Shown here one piece after another: positions 18,785-26,719 of a stretch of DNA of 64,000 nt. The stretch's first letter is position 1. Every line of letters begins with the position of its first letter. Made by a program: the position numbers and the translations under genes. This DNA comes from Carbonactinospora thermoautotrophica (lineage in GTDB: Bacteria; Actinomycetota; Actinomycetes; Streptomycetales; Carbonactinosporaceae), in the NCBI RefSeq assembly GCF_001543895.1, contig NZ_JYIJ01000017.1, positions 434,001 through 498,000 on the forward strand. The letters are read 5' to 3'. The notes under the pieces were generated by a model, which saw only the letters and a program-made list of their open reading frames with translations, did not search any database and was not told the origin of the DNA.

Positions 18785-20065
18785 CTAAGCGCCGATCCGG
18801 TCCAGCACGAGCGGGCTCGGGGTGAAGCCGACCGGGTTCTCGGTGATCTCGTAGGCCCCCGCCAGCGCCTCCAGGGCGCGGGGGAACCGCTCCGGGGTGT
18901 CGGTGTGCAGGGTGAGCAGCGGCTGGCCGGCGCGGACCCGGTCACCGGGCTTGGCGTGCAGCTCCACCCCGGCCGCGGCCTGCACCGGGTCCTCCTTGCG
19001 GGCGCGGCCCGCGCCGAGCCGCCAGGCCGCCACGCCGACGGCGTACGCGTCCAGGCGGGTCAACACCCCGGTCGCGGGCGCGGTCACCGTGTGGGTCTCG
19101 CGGGCGGTCGGCAGCGACGCGTCCGGGTCGCCGCCCTGGGCGGCGATCATGCGACGCCACACGTCCATGGCGGAGCCGTCGGCGAGCGCGTCGGCCGGGT
19201 CCTTGCCCTCCAGGCCGGCCGCCGACAGCATCTCGCGGGCGAGCGCGAGGGTCAGCTCCACCACGTCCCGCGGCCCGCCGCCGGCCAGCACCTCGACCGC
19301 CTCACGCACCTCCAGCGCGTTTCCGACGGTGCGGCCGAGCGGGGTGGACATGTCGGTGAGGAGCGCCCGGGTGCGCAACCCGTGGTCGACGCCGAGGCGG
19401 ACCATGGTCTCGGCGAGCGCCCGGGCGTCGTCGAGGTTCTTCATGAACGCGCCCGAGCCGACCTTGACGTCCAGGACCAGCGCGCTGGTGCCCTCGGCGA
19501 TCTTCTTGCTCATGATCGAGCTGGCGATCAGCGGGATCGACTCGACCGTGCCGGTGACGTCGCGCAGCGCGTACAGCTTGCGGTCGGCCGGCGCGAGCCC
19601 CTCGCCGGCGGCGCAGATCACCGCACCGACGTCACGCAGTACCCGCAGCATCTCGGCGTTCGAGAGCCGCGCGCGCCAGCCCGGGATCGACTCCAGCTTG
19701 TCCAGCGTGCCGCCGGTGTGGCCGAGCCCGCGTCCGGAAAGCTGCGGCACGGCGGCGCCGCAGGCGGCGACCAGGGGCGCGAGCGGGAGCGTGATCTTGT
19801 CGCCGACACCGCCGGTGGAGTGCTTGTCCACGGTGGGGCGGTCCAGCGTCGAGAAGTCCATGCGCTCCCCGGAGCGGATCATCGCGTCGGTCCAGCGCGC
19901 CAGCTCGCCCTGGTCCATGCCGTTGAGCAGGATCGCCATGGCGAGGGCGGCCATCTGCTCGTCGGCGACCTCCCCGCGCACGTACGCGTCGATCACCCAG
20001 TCGATCTGGTCGTCCGACAGCGCCTTGCGGTCCCGCTTGGTCCGGATCACGTCGACCGCGTCCAC
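18785..20065 (-). CDS. deoA: Thymidine (pyrimidine nucleoside) phosphorylase
   Basis: A 426-residue phosphorylase splitting thymidine or deoxyuridine to base and deoxyribose-1-phosphate. Motifs include VDKHSTGGVGDK (phosphate site), SGRGLGHTGGTLDKLESIPG (glycine-rich loop), SSIMSKKIAEG and VKVGSGAFMK. The C-terminal domain (GVELHAKPGDRVRAGQPLLTL) completes the fold. The GTG at 20065 has GAGGAGGC just upstream. It lies 48 bp after cdd, giving a deamination-then-phosphorolysis order. Confidence 0.95.
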   Translation of the reverse strand: MDAVDVIRTKRDRKALSDDQIDWVIDAYVRGEVADEQMAALAMAILLNGMDQGELARWTDAMIRSGERMDFSTLDRPTVDKHSTGGVGDKITLPLAPLVAACGAAVPQLSGRGLGHTGGTLDKLESIPGWRARLSNAEMLRVLRDVGAVICAAGEGLAPADRKLYALRDVTGTVESIPLIASSIMSKKIAEGTSALVLDVKVGSGAFMKNLDDARALAETMVRLGVDHGLRTRALLTDMSTPLGRTVGNALEVREAVEVLAGGGPRDVVELTLALAREMLSAAGLEGKDPADALADGSAMDVWRRMIAAQGGDPDASLPTARETHTVTAPATGVLTRLDAYAVGVAAWRLGAGRARKEDPVQAAAGVELHAKPGDRVRAGQPLLTLHTDTPERFPRALEALAGAYEITENPVGFTPSPLVLDRIGA

Positions 20066-20113
20066 GCCTCCTCCTCTCGTGCCGACCTCACGCTACCCAC
20101 GCGCCGGGGCCGC

Positions 20114-20509
20114 TCAGGCCCGCTCGCGCAGGTCGTCCGGGCCGAACGCGTCGGGCAGCACCTCCCGCAGCGGCCGGATCCCGGTGGTGGTCTGGAGCAG
20201 CAGGTCCGGCCCGCCGTGCTCGTACAGCAACTGCCGGCAGCGGCCGCAGGGCATGAGCACCTCGCCGTTGCGGTCCACGCAGCAGAACGCCACCAGCCGG
20301 CCGCCGCCGCCGGCGTGCAGCGCGGACACCAGCCCGCACTCGGCGCACAGCCCCAGCCCGTACGAGGCGTTCTCGACGTTGCAGCCGACCACGATCCGCC
20401 CGTCGTCGACCAGCGCGGCAGCCCCGACCGGGAAATTCGAGTACGGCGCGTAGGCCCGCGTCATGACCTCGCGGGCCGCGGCCCGCAGCGCCGCCCAGTC
20501 GATCTCCAT
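20114..20509 (-). CDS. cdd: Cytidine deaminase
   Basis: A 131-residue tetrameric-type cytidine/deoxycytidine deaminase. Zinc ligands are Cys55 in the CAE motif (with catalytic Glu57) and Cys88/Cys91 in MPCGRC. The substrate motif NVENASYG precedes them. Product (deoxy)uridine goes to the phosphorylase encoded next. ATG 20509 has AAAGGACAGG upstream. Confidence 0.95.
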   Translation of the reverse strand: MEIDWAALRAAAREVMTRAYAPYSNFPVGAAALVDDGRIVVGCNVENASYGLGLCAECGLVSALHAGGGGRLVAFCCVDRNGEVLMPCGRCRQLLYEHGGPDLLLQTTTGIRPLREVLPDAFGPDDLRERA

Positions 20510-20550
20510 GCCTGTCCTTTCGGTACCGGACCGCTCCGAGGCGGTTACCC

Positions 20551-20573
20551 CTCGAGTGTGCGTGTCGTCACGC
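20551..20573. repeat. Single-arm copy of the dispersed palindromic element
   Basis: CTCGAGTGTGCGTGTCGTCAC plus GC matches one arm of the palindromes at 5.8, 10.5 and 13.1 kb, but the second arm is missing. It lies between cdd and the permease gene, so the operon downstream of the ABC transporter genes is interrupted only by this half element. Confidence 0.75.
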
Positions 20574-20591
20574 GAAGCACGCCCGGTACGG

Positions 20592-21839
20592 CTAGGCCTC
20601 CTCACCGCGGCGGTACGGCTTGCCGTCGGCGGCCGGCATGCGCAGCCGCTGGGCGGCCACCGACAGGACGAGCAGCGTCACCACGTGCGGGGTGAAGAAC
20701 ACGAAGCTCTCCGGGATCTCATCCACGACCAGCCACAGCACTGCGAACGCGACCGCCGCGCCCAGGCCGACAACGCCGCCGAGCACACCGCCCCGCCAGA
20801 ACGCGTACCCCGCGTACCCGGCCAGCAGGACGGCGGCGAGCAGCAGCAGCGCCACGACCGCCGCGCTGCTGCGCAACTGGAGGCCGTCGGCGAACCCGAA
20901 CAGCGCCGAGCCGAGGGCGAGCCCGCCCGGACGCCAGTTGCCGAAGATCATCGCAGCCAGGCCGATAAAGCCGCGCCCGGTGGTCTGGCCCTCGCGGTAC
21001 CCGTTGGAGACGAACACCAGGAACACCCCGCCGAGCCCGGCGAGCGCCCCGGAGATGACCACCGCGAGGTACTTCATGCGGTGTACGGGCACGCCGAGGG
21101 AGTCGGCGGCGTGCGGGTTCTCACCGCAGGAGCGCAGCCGCAGCCCGAACGGGGTGCGCCACAGCAGGTACCAGGACAGCGGCAGCGACAGGGCGGCCAG
21201 CACGGTCAGCACGCCCACCTCGTGGGTGAGCCCGCGCAGCAGCCCGGCCAGGTCCGCGAGCAGGAAGATCCCGGTGCGCTCGAGCCCGCCGAGCAGGTCC
21301 GGCCCGGACGACAGCACCGGCAGGCTCACCTTGGGCGCCTGCTGGCTGAAGGTCGGCGACTGGGTCGCCCCGCCGCCCGATTCGCCGGTGAACAGCACCT
21401 CGGACAGGAACCGGGTCAGGCCGGGGGCGAGGATGTTGATCGCCACGCCGCTCACGATGTGGTCCACGCCGAAGGTGACCGTGGCGAGCGCGTGCAGCAG
21501 GCCGCCCAGCGCCCCGCCGGCCGTGCCGGCGACCAGGGCCGCCCACGGCCCCCACTGGTACCCGGCCCAGCCGGCGAACCAGGTGCCGAGGATCATCATG
21601 CCCTCGAGCCCGATGTTGACCACGCCGGCCCGCTCGGCGAACAGGCCGCCGAGGCCGGCCAGCGCGATCGGCACGGCGAGCACCAACGCGGCGCCGAACG
21701 TGCCCGAGGAGGTGAGCTGGTCCTGCCCGCTCACTACCCGGACGAACGACAGCACCGCGAGCAGGCCGACCGCGCCCAGCAGCCACGCCCCCGAGCGGGA
21801 GCGGGGCGGGGCGGTCCTGGTGACCGAGACCGCGTTCAC
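20592..21839 (-). CDS. Nucleoside ABC transporter permease (second subunit, NupQ-like)
   Basis: 415 residues with about ten hydrophobic segments and the family core GLFAERAGVVNIGLEGMMIL, quoted here without its flanks, plus GENPHAADSLGV (cytoplasmic coupling region) and FIGLAAMIFGNWRPGG. This subunit belongs to BMP-dependent purine/nucleoside importers. GTG at 21839 overlaps the stop of the preceding permease by 4 nt. It lies just upstream of cdd and deoA, so import and degradation are likely co-expressed. Confidence 0.9.
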   Translation of the reverse strand: MNAVSVTRTAPPRSRSGAWLLGAVGLLAVLSFVRVVSGQDQLTSSGTFGAALVLAVPIALAGLGGLFAERAGVVNIGLEGMMILGTWFAGWAGYQWGPWAALVAGTAGGALGGLLHALATVTFGVDHIVSGVAINILAPGLTRFLSEVLFTGESGGGATQSPTFSQQAPKVSLPVLSSGPDLLGGLERTGIFLLADLAGLLRGLTHEVGVLTVLAALSLPLSWYLLWRTPFGLRLRSCGENPHAADSLGVPVHRMKYLAVVISGALAGLGGVFLVFVSNGYREGQTTGRGFIGLAAMIFGNWRPGGLALGSALFGFADGLQLRSSAAVVALLLLAAVLLAGYAGYAFWRGGVLGGVVGLGAAVAFAVLWLVVDEIPESFVFFTPHVVTLLVLSVAAQRLRMPAADGKPYRRGEEA

Positions 21840-22969
21840 GCTGCCACCTCCGCCGTGACGGTCGTCTTGCCCTCCGCGGTCACCCGCTCGGCCCGCGCCA
21901 GCGCGAGCCGGCGCACGACCTCGTTCGCGATCACCACGCTGAGCACGATCAGCCCTTGCATGATCGTCACCACCGAGGGCGGCACCCCCTGGAACTGCAA
22001 CGGGATCGACGCCCGGTCCAGGAACCCGAACAGCAGCGCGCCGAGCGCGATCCCGGTGACGGTGTTACGGCCGAGCAGCGCGACCGCGATGCCGGTGAAC
22101 CCGAGCCCGGCGGTGAAGCTGGTGCCGTACGCGTGGGTCTTGCCCAGCAGCTCGGGCAGCCCGATCAGGCCGGCGAGCGCGCCGGAGAGCAGCATGACCC
22201 GCACGGTCATGGCGCGGGCGTCCACGCCCGCGGTGAGCGCCGCCGTGGGCGACAGCCCGGTGGCCCGCAGGTCGAACCCGAACCGGGTGCGCGACAGCAG
22301 GAACGCGACCGCCGCGCCCACGATCACCGCGATCACCAGGAACCCGTACAGCCTGATCCGCGGCTCGGGCAGACCGAACGCGACGAGCAAGCCGTTCAGG
22401 TCCGGCAGCCAGGAGTCCTCGGGCAGGGTGCGCGTGTACACGTTGCCGCCGGGCGGCAGGTCCGGGTCCTTGAACGGTCCCTGGAGCAGGTAGGCGGCCA
22501 GGCCGACGGCGACGAAGTTCAGCATGATCGTCGAGATGACCTCGCTCACGCCCCGGGTCACCTTGAGCACGGCCGGGACCGCCGCCCAGGCCGCGCCGGT
22601 CAGCATCGCGACCACGATGATCAGCAGGATGTTGAGCGGCCCGGGCAGGGGGGTGACCGCGCCGAGGGCGGCCGCGAGCACGGTGGCCATCCGGTACTGG
22701 CCCTCGACCCCGATGTTGAACAGCCCCATCCGGAAGCCGACCGACACGGCGATGCCGGCCAAAAACAGCGGGATCGCCCGGTTGAGCGCGGTCACCACCG
22801 AGTTCACCTGCTGGCGGGGCGTGTCACCCAGGTCGAAGAAGGCGACGAGCGCGTGACTCTTGCCGATGGCGGCCAGGACGATCGCGGACAGGGTGAACGA
22901 GATGACGACCGCGACGGCGGGGGCGAGCAGCGCGAGACCGACCCGTCGCAACGACAGGGCACTCTTCAT
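21836..22969 (-). CDS. Nucleoside ABC transporter permease (first subunit, NupP-like)
   Basis: 377 residues, polytopic, with FRMGLFNIGVEGQYRMATVL (the conserved NIGVEGQ box), a coupling segment LRATGLSPTAALTAGVDARA and GLGFTGIAVALLGRNTV. ATG 22969 is preferred over an in-frame start nine codons upstream because GGGGAGGGCACGGC precedes it and it overlaps the ATPase stop (ATGA). It pairs with the second permease as a heterodimeric channel. Confidence 0.9.
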   Translation of the reverse strand: MKSALSLRRVGLALLAPAVAVVISFTLSAIVLAAIGKSHALVAFFDLGDTPRQQVNSVVTALNRAIPLFLAGIAVSVGFRMGLFNIGVEGQYRMATVLAAALGAVTPLPGPLNILLIIVVAMLTGAAWAAVPAVLKVTRGVSEVISTIMLNFVAVGLAAYLLQGPFKDPDLPPGGNVYTRTLPEDSWLPDLNGLLVAFGLPEPRIRLYGFLVIAVIVGAAVAFLLSRTRFGFDLRATGLSPTAALTAGVDARAMTVRVMLLSGALAGLIGLPELLGKTHAYGTSFTAGLGFTGIAVALLGRNTVTGIALGALLFGFLDRASIPLQFQGVPPSVVTIMQGLIVLSVVIANEVVRRLALARAERVTAEGKTTVTAEVAA

Positions 22970-24495
22970 GCCGTGCCCTCCCCGGGGACCTGGCAACCGG
23001 TCATGTGCGCACCAAGCTCCTCAGGCGTGAGGGTGGCCGGGTCGAGCCGGGCGACCAGCCGGCCACGCAGGATCACGTACAGGGTGTCGGACAGGCCGAT
23101 GAGCTCCTCCAGGTCGGCGGAGACCAGGATGATCGCCATTCCCTCGGCGCGGGCGCGGCGCAGCTGGTCCCAGATCGCCGCCTGGGCGCCGACGTCCACC
23201 CCGCGGGTGGGGTGGGCCGCGATCAGCAGCCGCGGCGCGGCGCTCATCTCCCGCCCGACGATGAACTTCTGCTGGTTGCCGCCGGAGAGCGCGATGGCCA
23301 GGGCGTCCGGACCGGGCGCGCGCACGTCGTACTCGCGCATGATCCGCTCGGTGTCCGCGCGGGCGGCGGTCCGGTCGATGAGCGCGCCCTTGCGGATCGG
23401 CGGCAGGGTCTGGTGGCCGAGGACGCGGTTCTCCCACAGCGCCGCGGTGAGCAGCAGGCCCTGGCGGTGGCGGTCCTCGGGGATGTAGCCGATGCCGGCC
23501 TCGCGCCGGCGCCGGGTGGGCCAGGAGGTGATGTCCTCACCGCCGAAGACGACCGAGCCGGACTCCGCGGGCAGCAGGCCCATGAGCGCCTCGACCAGCT
23601 CGGCCTGGCCGTTGCCCACCACGCCGGCGATGCCCACGACCTCGCCGCGCCGGACCTGGAAGGTGACGTCGTCGACGACGACCCGGCCCTCCCGGTTGCG
23701 CACGGTCAGGCCGCGCACGTCGAGCTGGACGGTCTCGGTGACCGTGGACTCGCGGGTCGGCGGGGTGGGCAGCTCGCTGCCGACCATGAGCTCGGCGAGC
23801 TGCCGGGCGGTGACCTCGGCCGGGTCCACGGTCGCCACCGTGGTGCCGCGCCGGATCACCGTGATCGCGTCGGCGACCCTGAGCACCTCGTCGAGCTTGT
23901 GGGAGATGAAGATGACGGTGAGCCCCTCGGCCTTGAGCCCGGCCAGGTTGGCGAACAGCTCGTCGACCTCCTGGGGCACCAGCACCGCGGTGGGCTCGTC
24001 GAAGATCAGCGTCCGGGCGCCCCGGTACAGCACCTTGGCGATCTCGACCCGCTGCCGGTCGCCGACACCGAGTTCCTCGACCAGGGCGTCGGGCCGCAGC
24101 CGGAGCCCATAGCAGGAGGAGATCTCCTCGATCCGGCGGCGCGCGGCGGCGAAGTCCAGCCGCAGCCCCTTGCGGGGCTCGCTGCCCAGGACGATGTTCT
24201 CCAGGACCGTCAGGTTGTCGGCGAGCATGAAGTGCTGGTGCACCATGCCGATGCCGGCGGCGATGGCGTCGGCCGGGCTACGGAACCGCACCTCGCGCCC
24301 GTCGATGAGGATCTGGCCCTCGTCCGGCCGGTGCATGCCGTAGAGGGTCTTCATCAGCGTCGACTTGCCGGCGCCGTTCTCCCCCACGACCGCGTGCACC
24401 TCACCGCGCCGTACGACCAGGTTGACGTCGTGGTTGGCGACGACGCCGGGGAATCTCTTGGTGATCCCGCGCAACTCGACGGCGGGCGCTGCCAT
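22966..24495 (-). CDS. Nucleoside ABC transporter ATP-binding protein (double ABC domain)
   Basis: 509 residues with two ABC modules. Domain 1 has Walker A GENGAGKST, Q-loop MVHQHFML, signature-like VGDRQRVEI and Walker B TLIFDEPTAVL. Domain 2 has a degenerate Walker A (GVVGNGQAE), signature LSGGNQQKFIVGREM, and AHPTRGVDVGAQ in place of Walker B, as in sugar and nucleoside importers. One functional and one degenerate site is the family norm. A stem-loop lies between it and the upstream binding-protein gene. Confidence 0.92.
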   Translation of the reverse strand: MAAPAVELRGITKRFPGVVANHDVNLVVRRGEVHAVVGENGAGKSTLMKTLYGMHRPDEGQILIDGREVRFRSPADAIAAGIGMVHQHFMLADNLTVLENIVLGSEPRKGLRLDFAAARRRIEEISSCYGLRLRPDALVEELGVGDRQRVEIAKVLYRGARTLIFDEPTAVLVPQEVDELFANLAGLKAEGLTVIFISHKLDEVLRVADAITVIRRGTTVATVDPAEVTARQLAELMVGSELPTPPTRESTVTETVQLDVRGLTVRNREGRVVVDDVTFQVRRGEVVGIAGVVGNGQAELVEALMGLLPAESGSVVFGGEDITSWPTRRRREAGIGYIPEDRHRQGLLLTAALWENRVLGHQTLPPIRKGALIDRTAARADTERIMREYDVRAPGPDALAIALSGGNQQKFIVGREMSAAPRLLIAAHPTRGVDVGAQAAIWDQLRRARAEGMAIILVSADLEELIGLSDTLYVILRGRLVARLDPATLTPEELGAHMTGCQVPGEGTA

Positions 24496-24547
24496 CGGCG
24501 CGGGCCCCGGGTTGGTGGCGGAAATCGTGCCCTCCTCCAGGTCGGAC

Positions 24548-24587
24548 GAGGGGCACCCCGTACGCAGGCCCGTACGAAGTGCCCCTC
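24548..24587 (-). terminator. Intra-operon stem-loop after the binding-protein gene
   Basis: GAGGGGCAC (24548-24556) pairs with GTGCCCCTC (24579-24587) around a 22-nt loop that itself contains two CCCGTACG copies. Between a lipoprotein gene and its ATPase such a stem usually reduces downstream expression or protects the upstream mRNA. Confidence 0.55.
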
Positions 24588-24597
24588 ATCGGCAGGC

Positions 24598-25626
24598 TCA
24601 GGACGTGGGCTGGTCCGCGACCTGGATCTGGCCCGAGACGATCTTCTGCTTGTACTCGTCCAGCTTGGCCTCGACGTCGTCGATCTTCCCTCCGGTGGTG
24701 GAGTAGCCGACGCCGTCGACCTTCAGGTCGTACTTCTGGAAGCCGGTCGGCTTCTTGCCCTCCTTGACGGCCTTGATGAACTCGAACACCGCCACGTCGA
24801 CCCGCTTGAGCATCGAGGTCAGGATCACGTCCGCGTACTGCGGATCGGTGAGCGCCTGGTCGGCGTCCACGCCGATCGCCAGCTTGCCGGCCTCCTTGGC
24901 GGCCTGGAACAGGCCGCCGCCCGACTGGCCGGCCGCGTGGTACACGATGTCGGCGCCGCTCTGGTACATGGCCTGCGCCGCCAGCTTGGCCTTGTCCGGC
25001 GAGCGGAACCCGGCGCCGCTGGAGCCCTCCGGCGCGAGGTACTTGACGTCGATCTTGATGTCCGGCTTGACCGCCTTCGCTCCCTGCTCGTACCCGGCCT
25101 GGAACTTCCGGATCAGCGCGCCTTCCTCACCGCCGATGAAGCCGATGTGGTTGGTCTTGGTCTTCAGCGCGGCGGCCGCGCCGACCAGGAACGAGCCCTG
25201 CTCCTCGGCGAAGACCAGGTTGGCCACGTTCGACCCCTTCGCGCCGCAGTCCACGCAGGCGAAGGTGACCTCCGGGTACTCCTGGGCGACCTTCTCGACG
25301 TCCTGGGTGTACAGGAAGCCGACCCCGATCACCGGGTTGTAGCCCTGCTCGGCCAGCTTGCGCAGCAGGTCCTGCCGGTCGGAGCCGTCCTCCTTCGGAC
25401 TGAGCTCGATGGCCTCGACGCCGAGCTCCTTCTTGGCCTTCTCGATCCCCGCCGCCGCGGAGTCGTTGAAGGACTTGTCGCCACGGCCGCCGACGTCGAA
25501 CGCCAGGCCCACCTTGATCTTCTCGCCGCCTGCTGCGCCGCCGCCGGCGCCTTCGTCCGAGCCGCAGCCCGCGAGAACCAAGGCCCCGGCGGTGAACACC
25601 GCGGCCATCATCATCACCCGGCGCAA
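24598..25626 (-). CDS. BMP-family nucleoside-binding lipoprotein
   Basis: 342 residues. Signal peptide and lipobox LVLAGC at about residues 16-21, then a periplasmic-binding fold of the PnrA/BmpA type (KVGLAFDVGGRGDKSFNDSA, NPVIGVGFLY, IGFIGGEEGALIRKF, AIGVDADQ, ILTSMLKRVD). It captures nucleosides outside the membrane for the permeases encoded downstream. The TTG at 25626 is supported by GGAAGGAG 7 nt upstream; GTG 25617 or ATG 25614 are alternatives. Confidence 0.93.
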   Translation of the reverse strand: MRRVMMMAAVFTAGALVLAGCGSDEGAGGGAAGGEKIKVGLAFDVGGRGDKSFNDSAAAGIEKAKKELGVEAIELSPKEDGSDRQDLLRKLAEQGYNPVIGVGFLYTQDVEKVAQEYPEVTFACVDCGAKGSNVANLVFAEEQGSFLVGAAAALKTKTNHIGFIGGEEGALIRKFQAGYEQGAKAVKPDIKIDVKYLAPEGSSGAGFRSPDKAKLAAQAMYQSGADIVYHAAGQSGGGLFQAAKEAGKLAIGVDADQALTDPQYADVILTSMLKRVDVAVFEFIKAVKEGKKPTGFQKYDLKVDGVGYSTTGGKIDDVEAKLDEYKQKIVSGQIQVADQPTS

Positions 25627-25799
25627 GGGTTTACTCCTTCCACGCGCGTTTGGGCGCGCCGCAACCTGGCTAGGCGCGATTCTGGGTGAGCCTAAACCGC
25701 TCAGCCGCGGGCTCCACGGCCGAGCGCAGGGTTCGATGCGGCACCGTTACGCAAGCGCAAACCTGTCTTCGCCATGCCTGCTCGGCTGTGCCGGGAGGC

Positions 25800-25839
25800 G
25801 CCGTCGAGTGTGCGTGTCGTCACACGCACACTCGACGGC
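25800..25839. repeat. Dispersed palindromic element, copy 5 (short hairpin form)
   Basis: Two 18-nt arms (GCCGTCGAGTGTGCGTGT and its complement) flank a CGTC loop. This equals one arm of the longer copies folded on itself. It supplies the last codons and the stop of the MauE-like gene. Confidence 0.88.
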
Positions 25840-26332
25840 TGCGCTGGCGGGCATCGGCGACCGCGAGCAGCGCGGCCAGCACGACGACCGTCCCCCAGGT
25901 GAGCAGCGCGTCCGCCGATGACGCCGGGCGCAGCGCGTACGGCAGCACGACCACGACGAGCCCGGCGAACGCGAGCACCACGGCGCGCGTCACGGTCAGC
26001 TCGTTGGCCGCGAGCGGGCCGCAACCCGCGCCAGGTCGCCGCCGCACCAGCGCGACCAGGTACCCGGCGAGCCCGGCGTACAGCAGCGCCTGCCCGGCCG
26101 CGGCCAGCCGCACCGGCGTCGCGTACCCGAGCATCGCGACGACGGTGACCCCGCCGACGACCAGCTCCACACCGCCCAGCAGCCGGGCGACGGGCCGGAC
26201 CGCCGCGGCGGGCAGCAGCTGGTGCGCGGCGAGCACGGCCTGGAGCAGGCGCGGGTCGCGCAGGTGGTAGGTCCCGGCCGCGATGAGGAGCAGCGCCCCG
26301 GCGCCGGTGAGCGTGCTCGCGGCGTACGCCAT
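25820..26332 (-). CDS. MauE/DoxX-like four-helix membrane protein
   Basis: 170 residues with four hydrophobic helices (AASTLTGAGALLLIAAGTYHL; LLGGVELVVGGVTVVAMLGY; LAAAGQALLYAGLAGYLVAL; AVVLAFAGLVVVVLPYAL plus a fifth stretch LLTWGTVVVLAALLAVA). The PGAGCGPLAANE loop resembles the cysteine loop of MauE-type proteins. Such proteins are thought to work in redox or quinone-linked membrane processes. The last residues and stop codon are read from the palindromic repeat. A 49-codon ORF ends 12 bp before its start, suggesting an operon. Confidence 0.6.
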   Translation of the reverse strand: MAYAASTLTGAGALLLIAAGTYHLRDPRLLQAVLAAHQLLPAAAVRPVARLLGGVELVVGGVTVVAMLGYATPVRLAAAGQALLYAGLAGYLVALVRRRPGAGCGPLAANELTVTRAVVLAFAGLVVVVLPYALRPASSADALLTWGTVVVLAALLAVADARQRSRRVCV

Positions 26333-26344
26333 CCGTGCCGCTCC

Positions 26345-26494
26345 TCAGGCCGGTGCCAGGTAGCGGCCGTGCGGCAGCGCCCGGTACGCGCGCGGGCCGC
26401 GGATCCGGAAGGGGCCGGGCCGGGGCCGGCCGAAGTCCGGCGGCAGCGCGAGCAGGCTGTCGTTCACCTGGCGGTGCCGGGTCGTCCCTGCCAT
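26345..26494 (-). CDS. Small protein, 49 residues, upstream of the MauE-like gene
   Basis: ATG at 26494 with AGGGGGC six nt upstream; stop at 26345. The peptide is basic and rich in Pro, Arg and Gly (LLALPPDFGRPRPGPFRIRG, RAYRALPHGRYLAPA), without a membrane segment or cysteine. It ends 12 bp before the MauE-like gene, so the two are probably co-transcribed. It could be a partner, a substrate or a modified-peptide precursor; none is shown. Not assigned to a family. Confidence 0.5.
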   Translation of the reverse strand: MAGTTRHRQVNDSLLALPPDFGRPRPGPFRIRGPRAYRALPHGRYLAPA

Positions 26495-26623
26495 GTCGCG
26501 CCCCCTGCCCGAAGAGCGGCCACTGGCGCGAAGCTAGCGACACGGGCAACCCGAACAAAGGATTTCGCCGGGTTTCGCGCGGAACGTGACCGGTTCGGGG
26601 GATGTCGGCACCCCCGTCGAGGG

Positions 26624-26657
26624 ATGTCAGGTGAGCCCGAACGGGCTCACCTGACAT
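26624..26657. terminator. Strong hairpin, bidirectional terminator
   Basis: ATGTCAGGTGAGCCCG-AA-CGGGCTCACCTGACAT: perfect 16-nt arms. It lies between the upstream region of the small ORF and the end of the amidohydrolase gene, so it can terminate the latter. Confidence 0.65.
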
Positions 26658-26719
26658 GCCGCGCTGTCCGCGGACCCTTCGGACCGGGTCCGTCGTACGG
26701 AGCGACTCGCTCGAACGGC

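Noticed and set aside
20592-25626. Autoinducer-2 or sugar ABC importer
   Set aside because: Both permeases carry the NIG-LEG/NIGVEGQ motifs and the binding protein is BMP-type, which with adjacent cdd and deoA indicates nucleosides.
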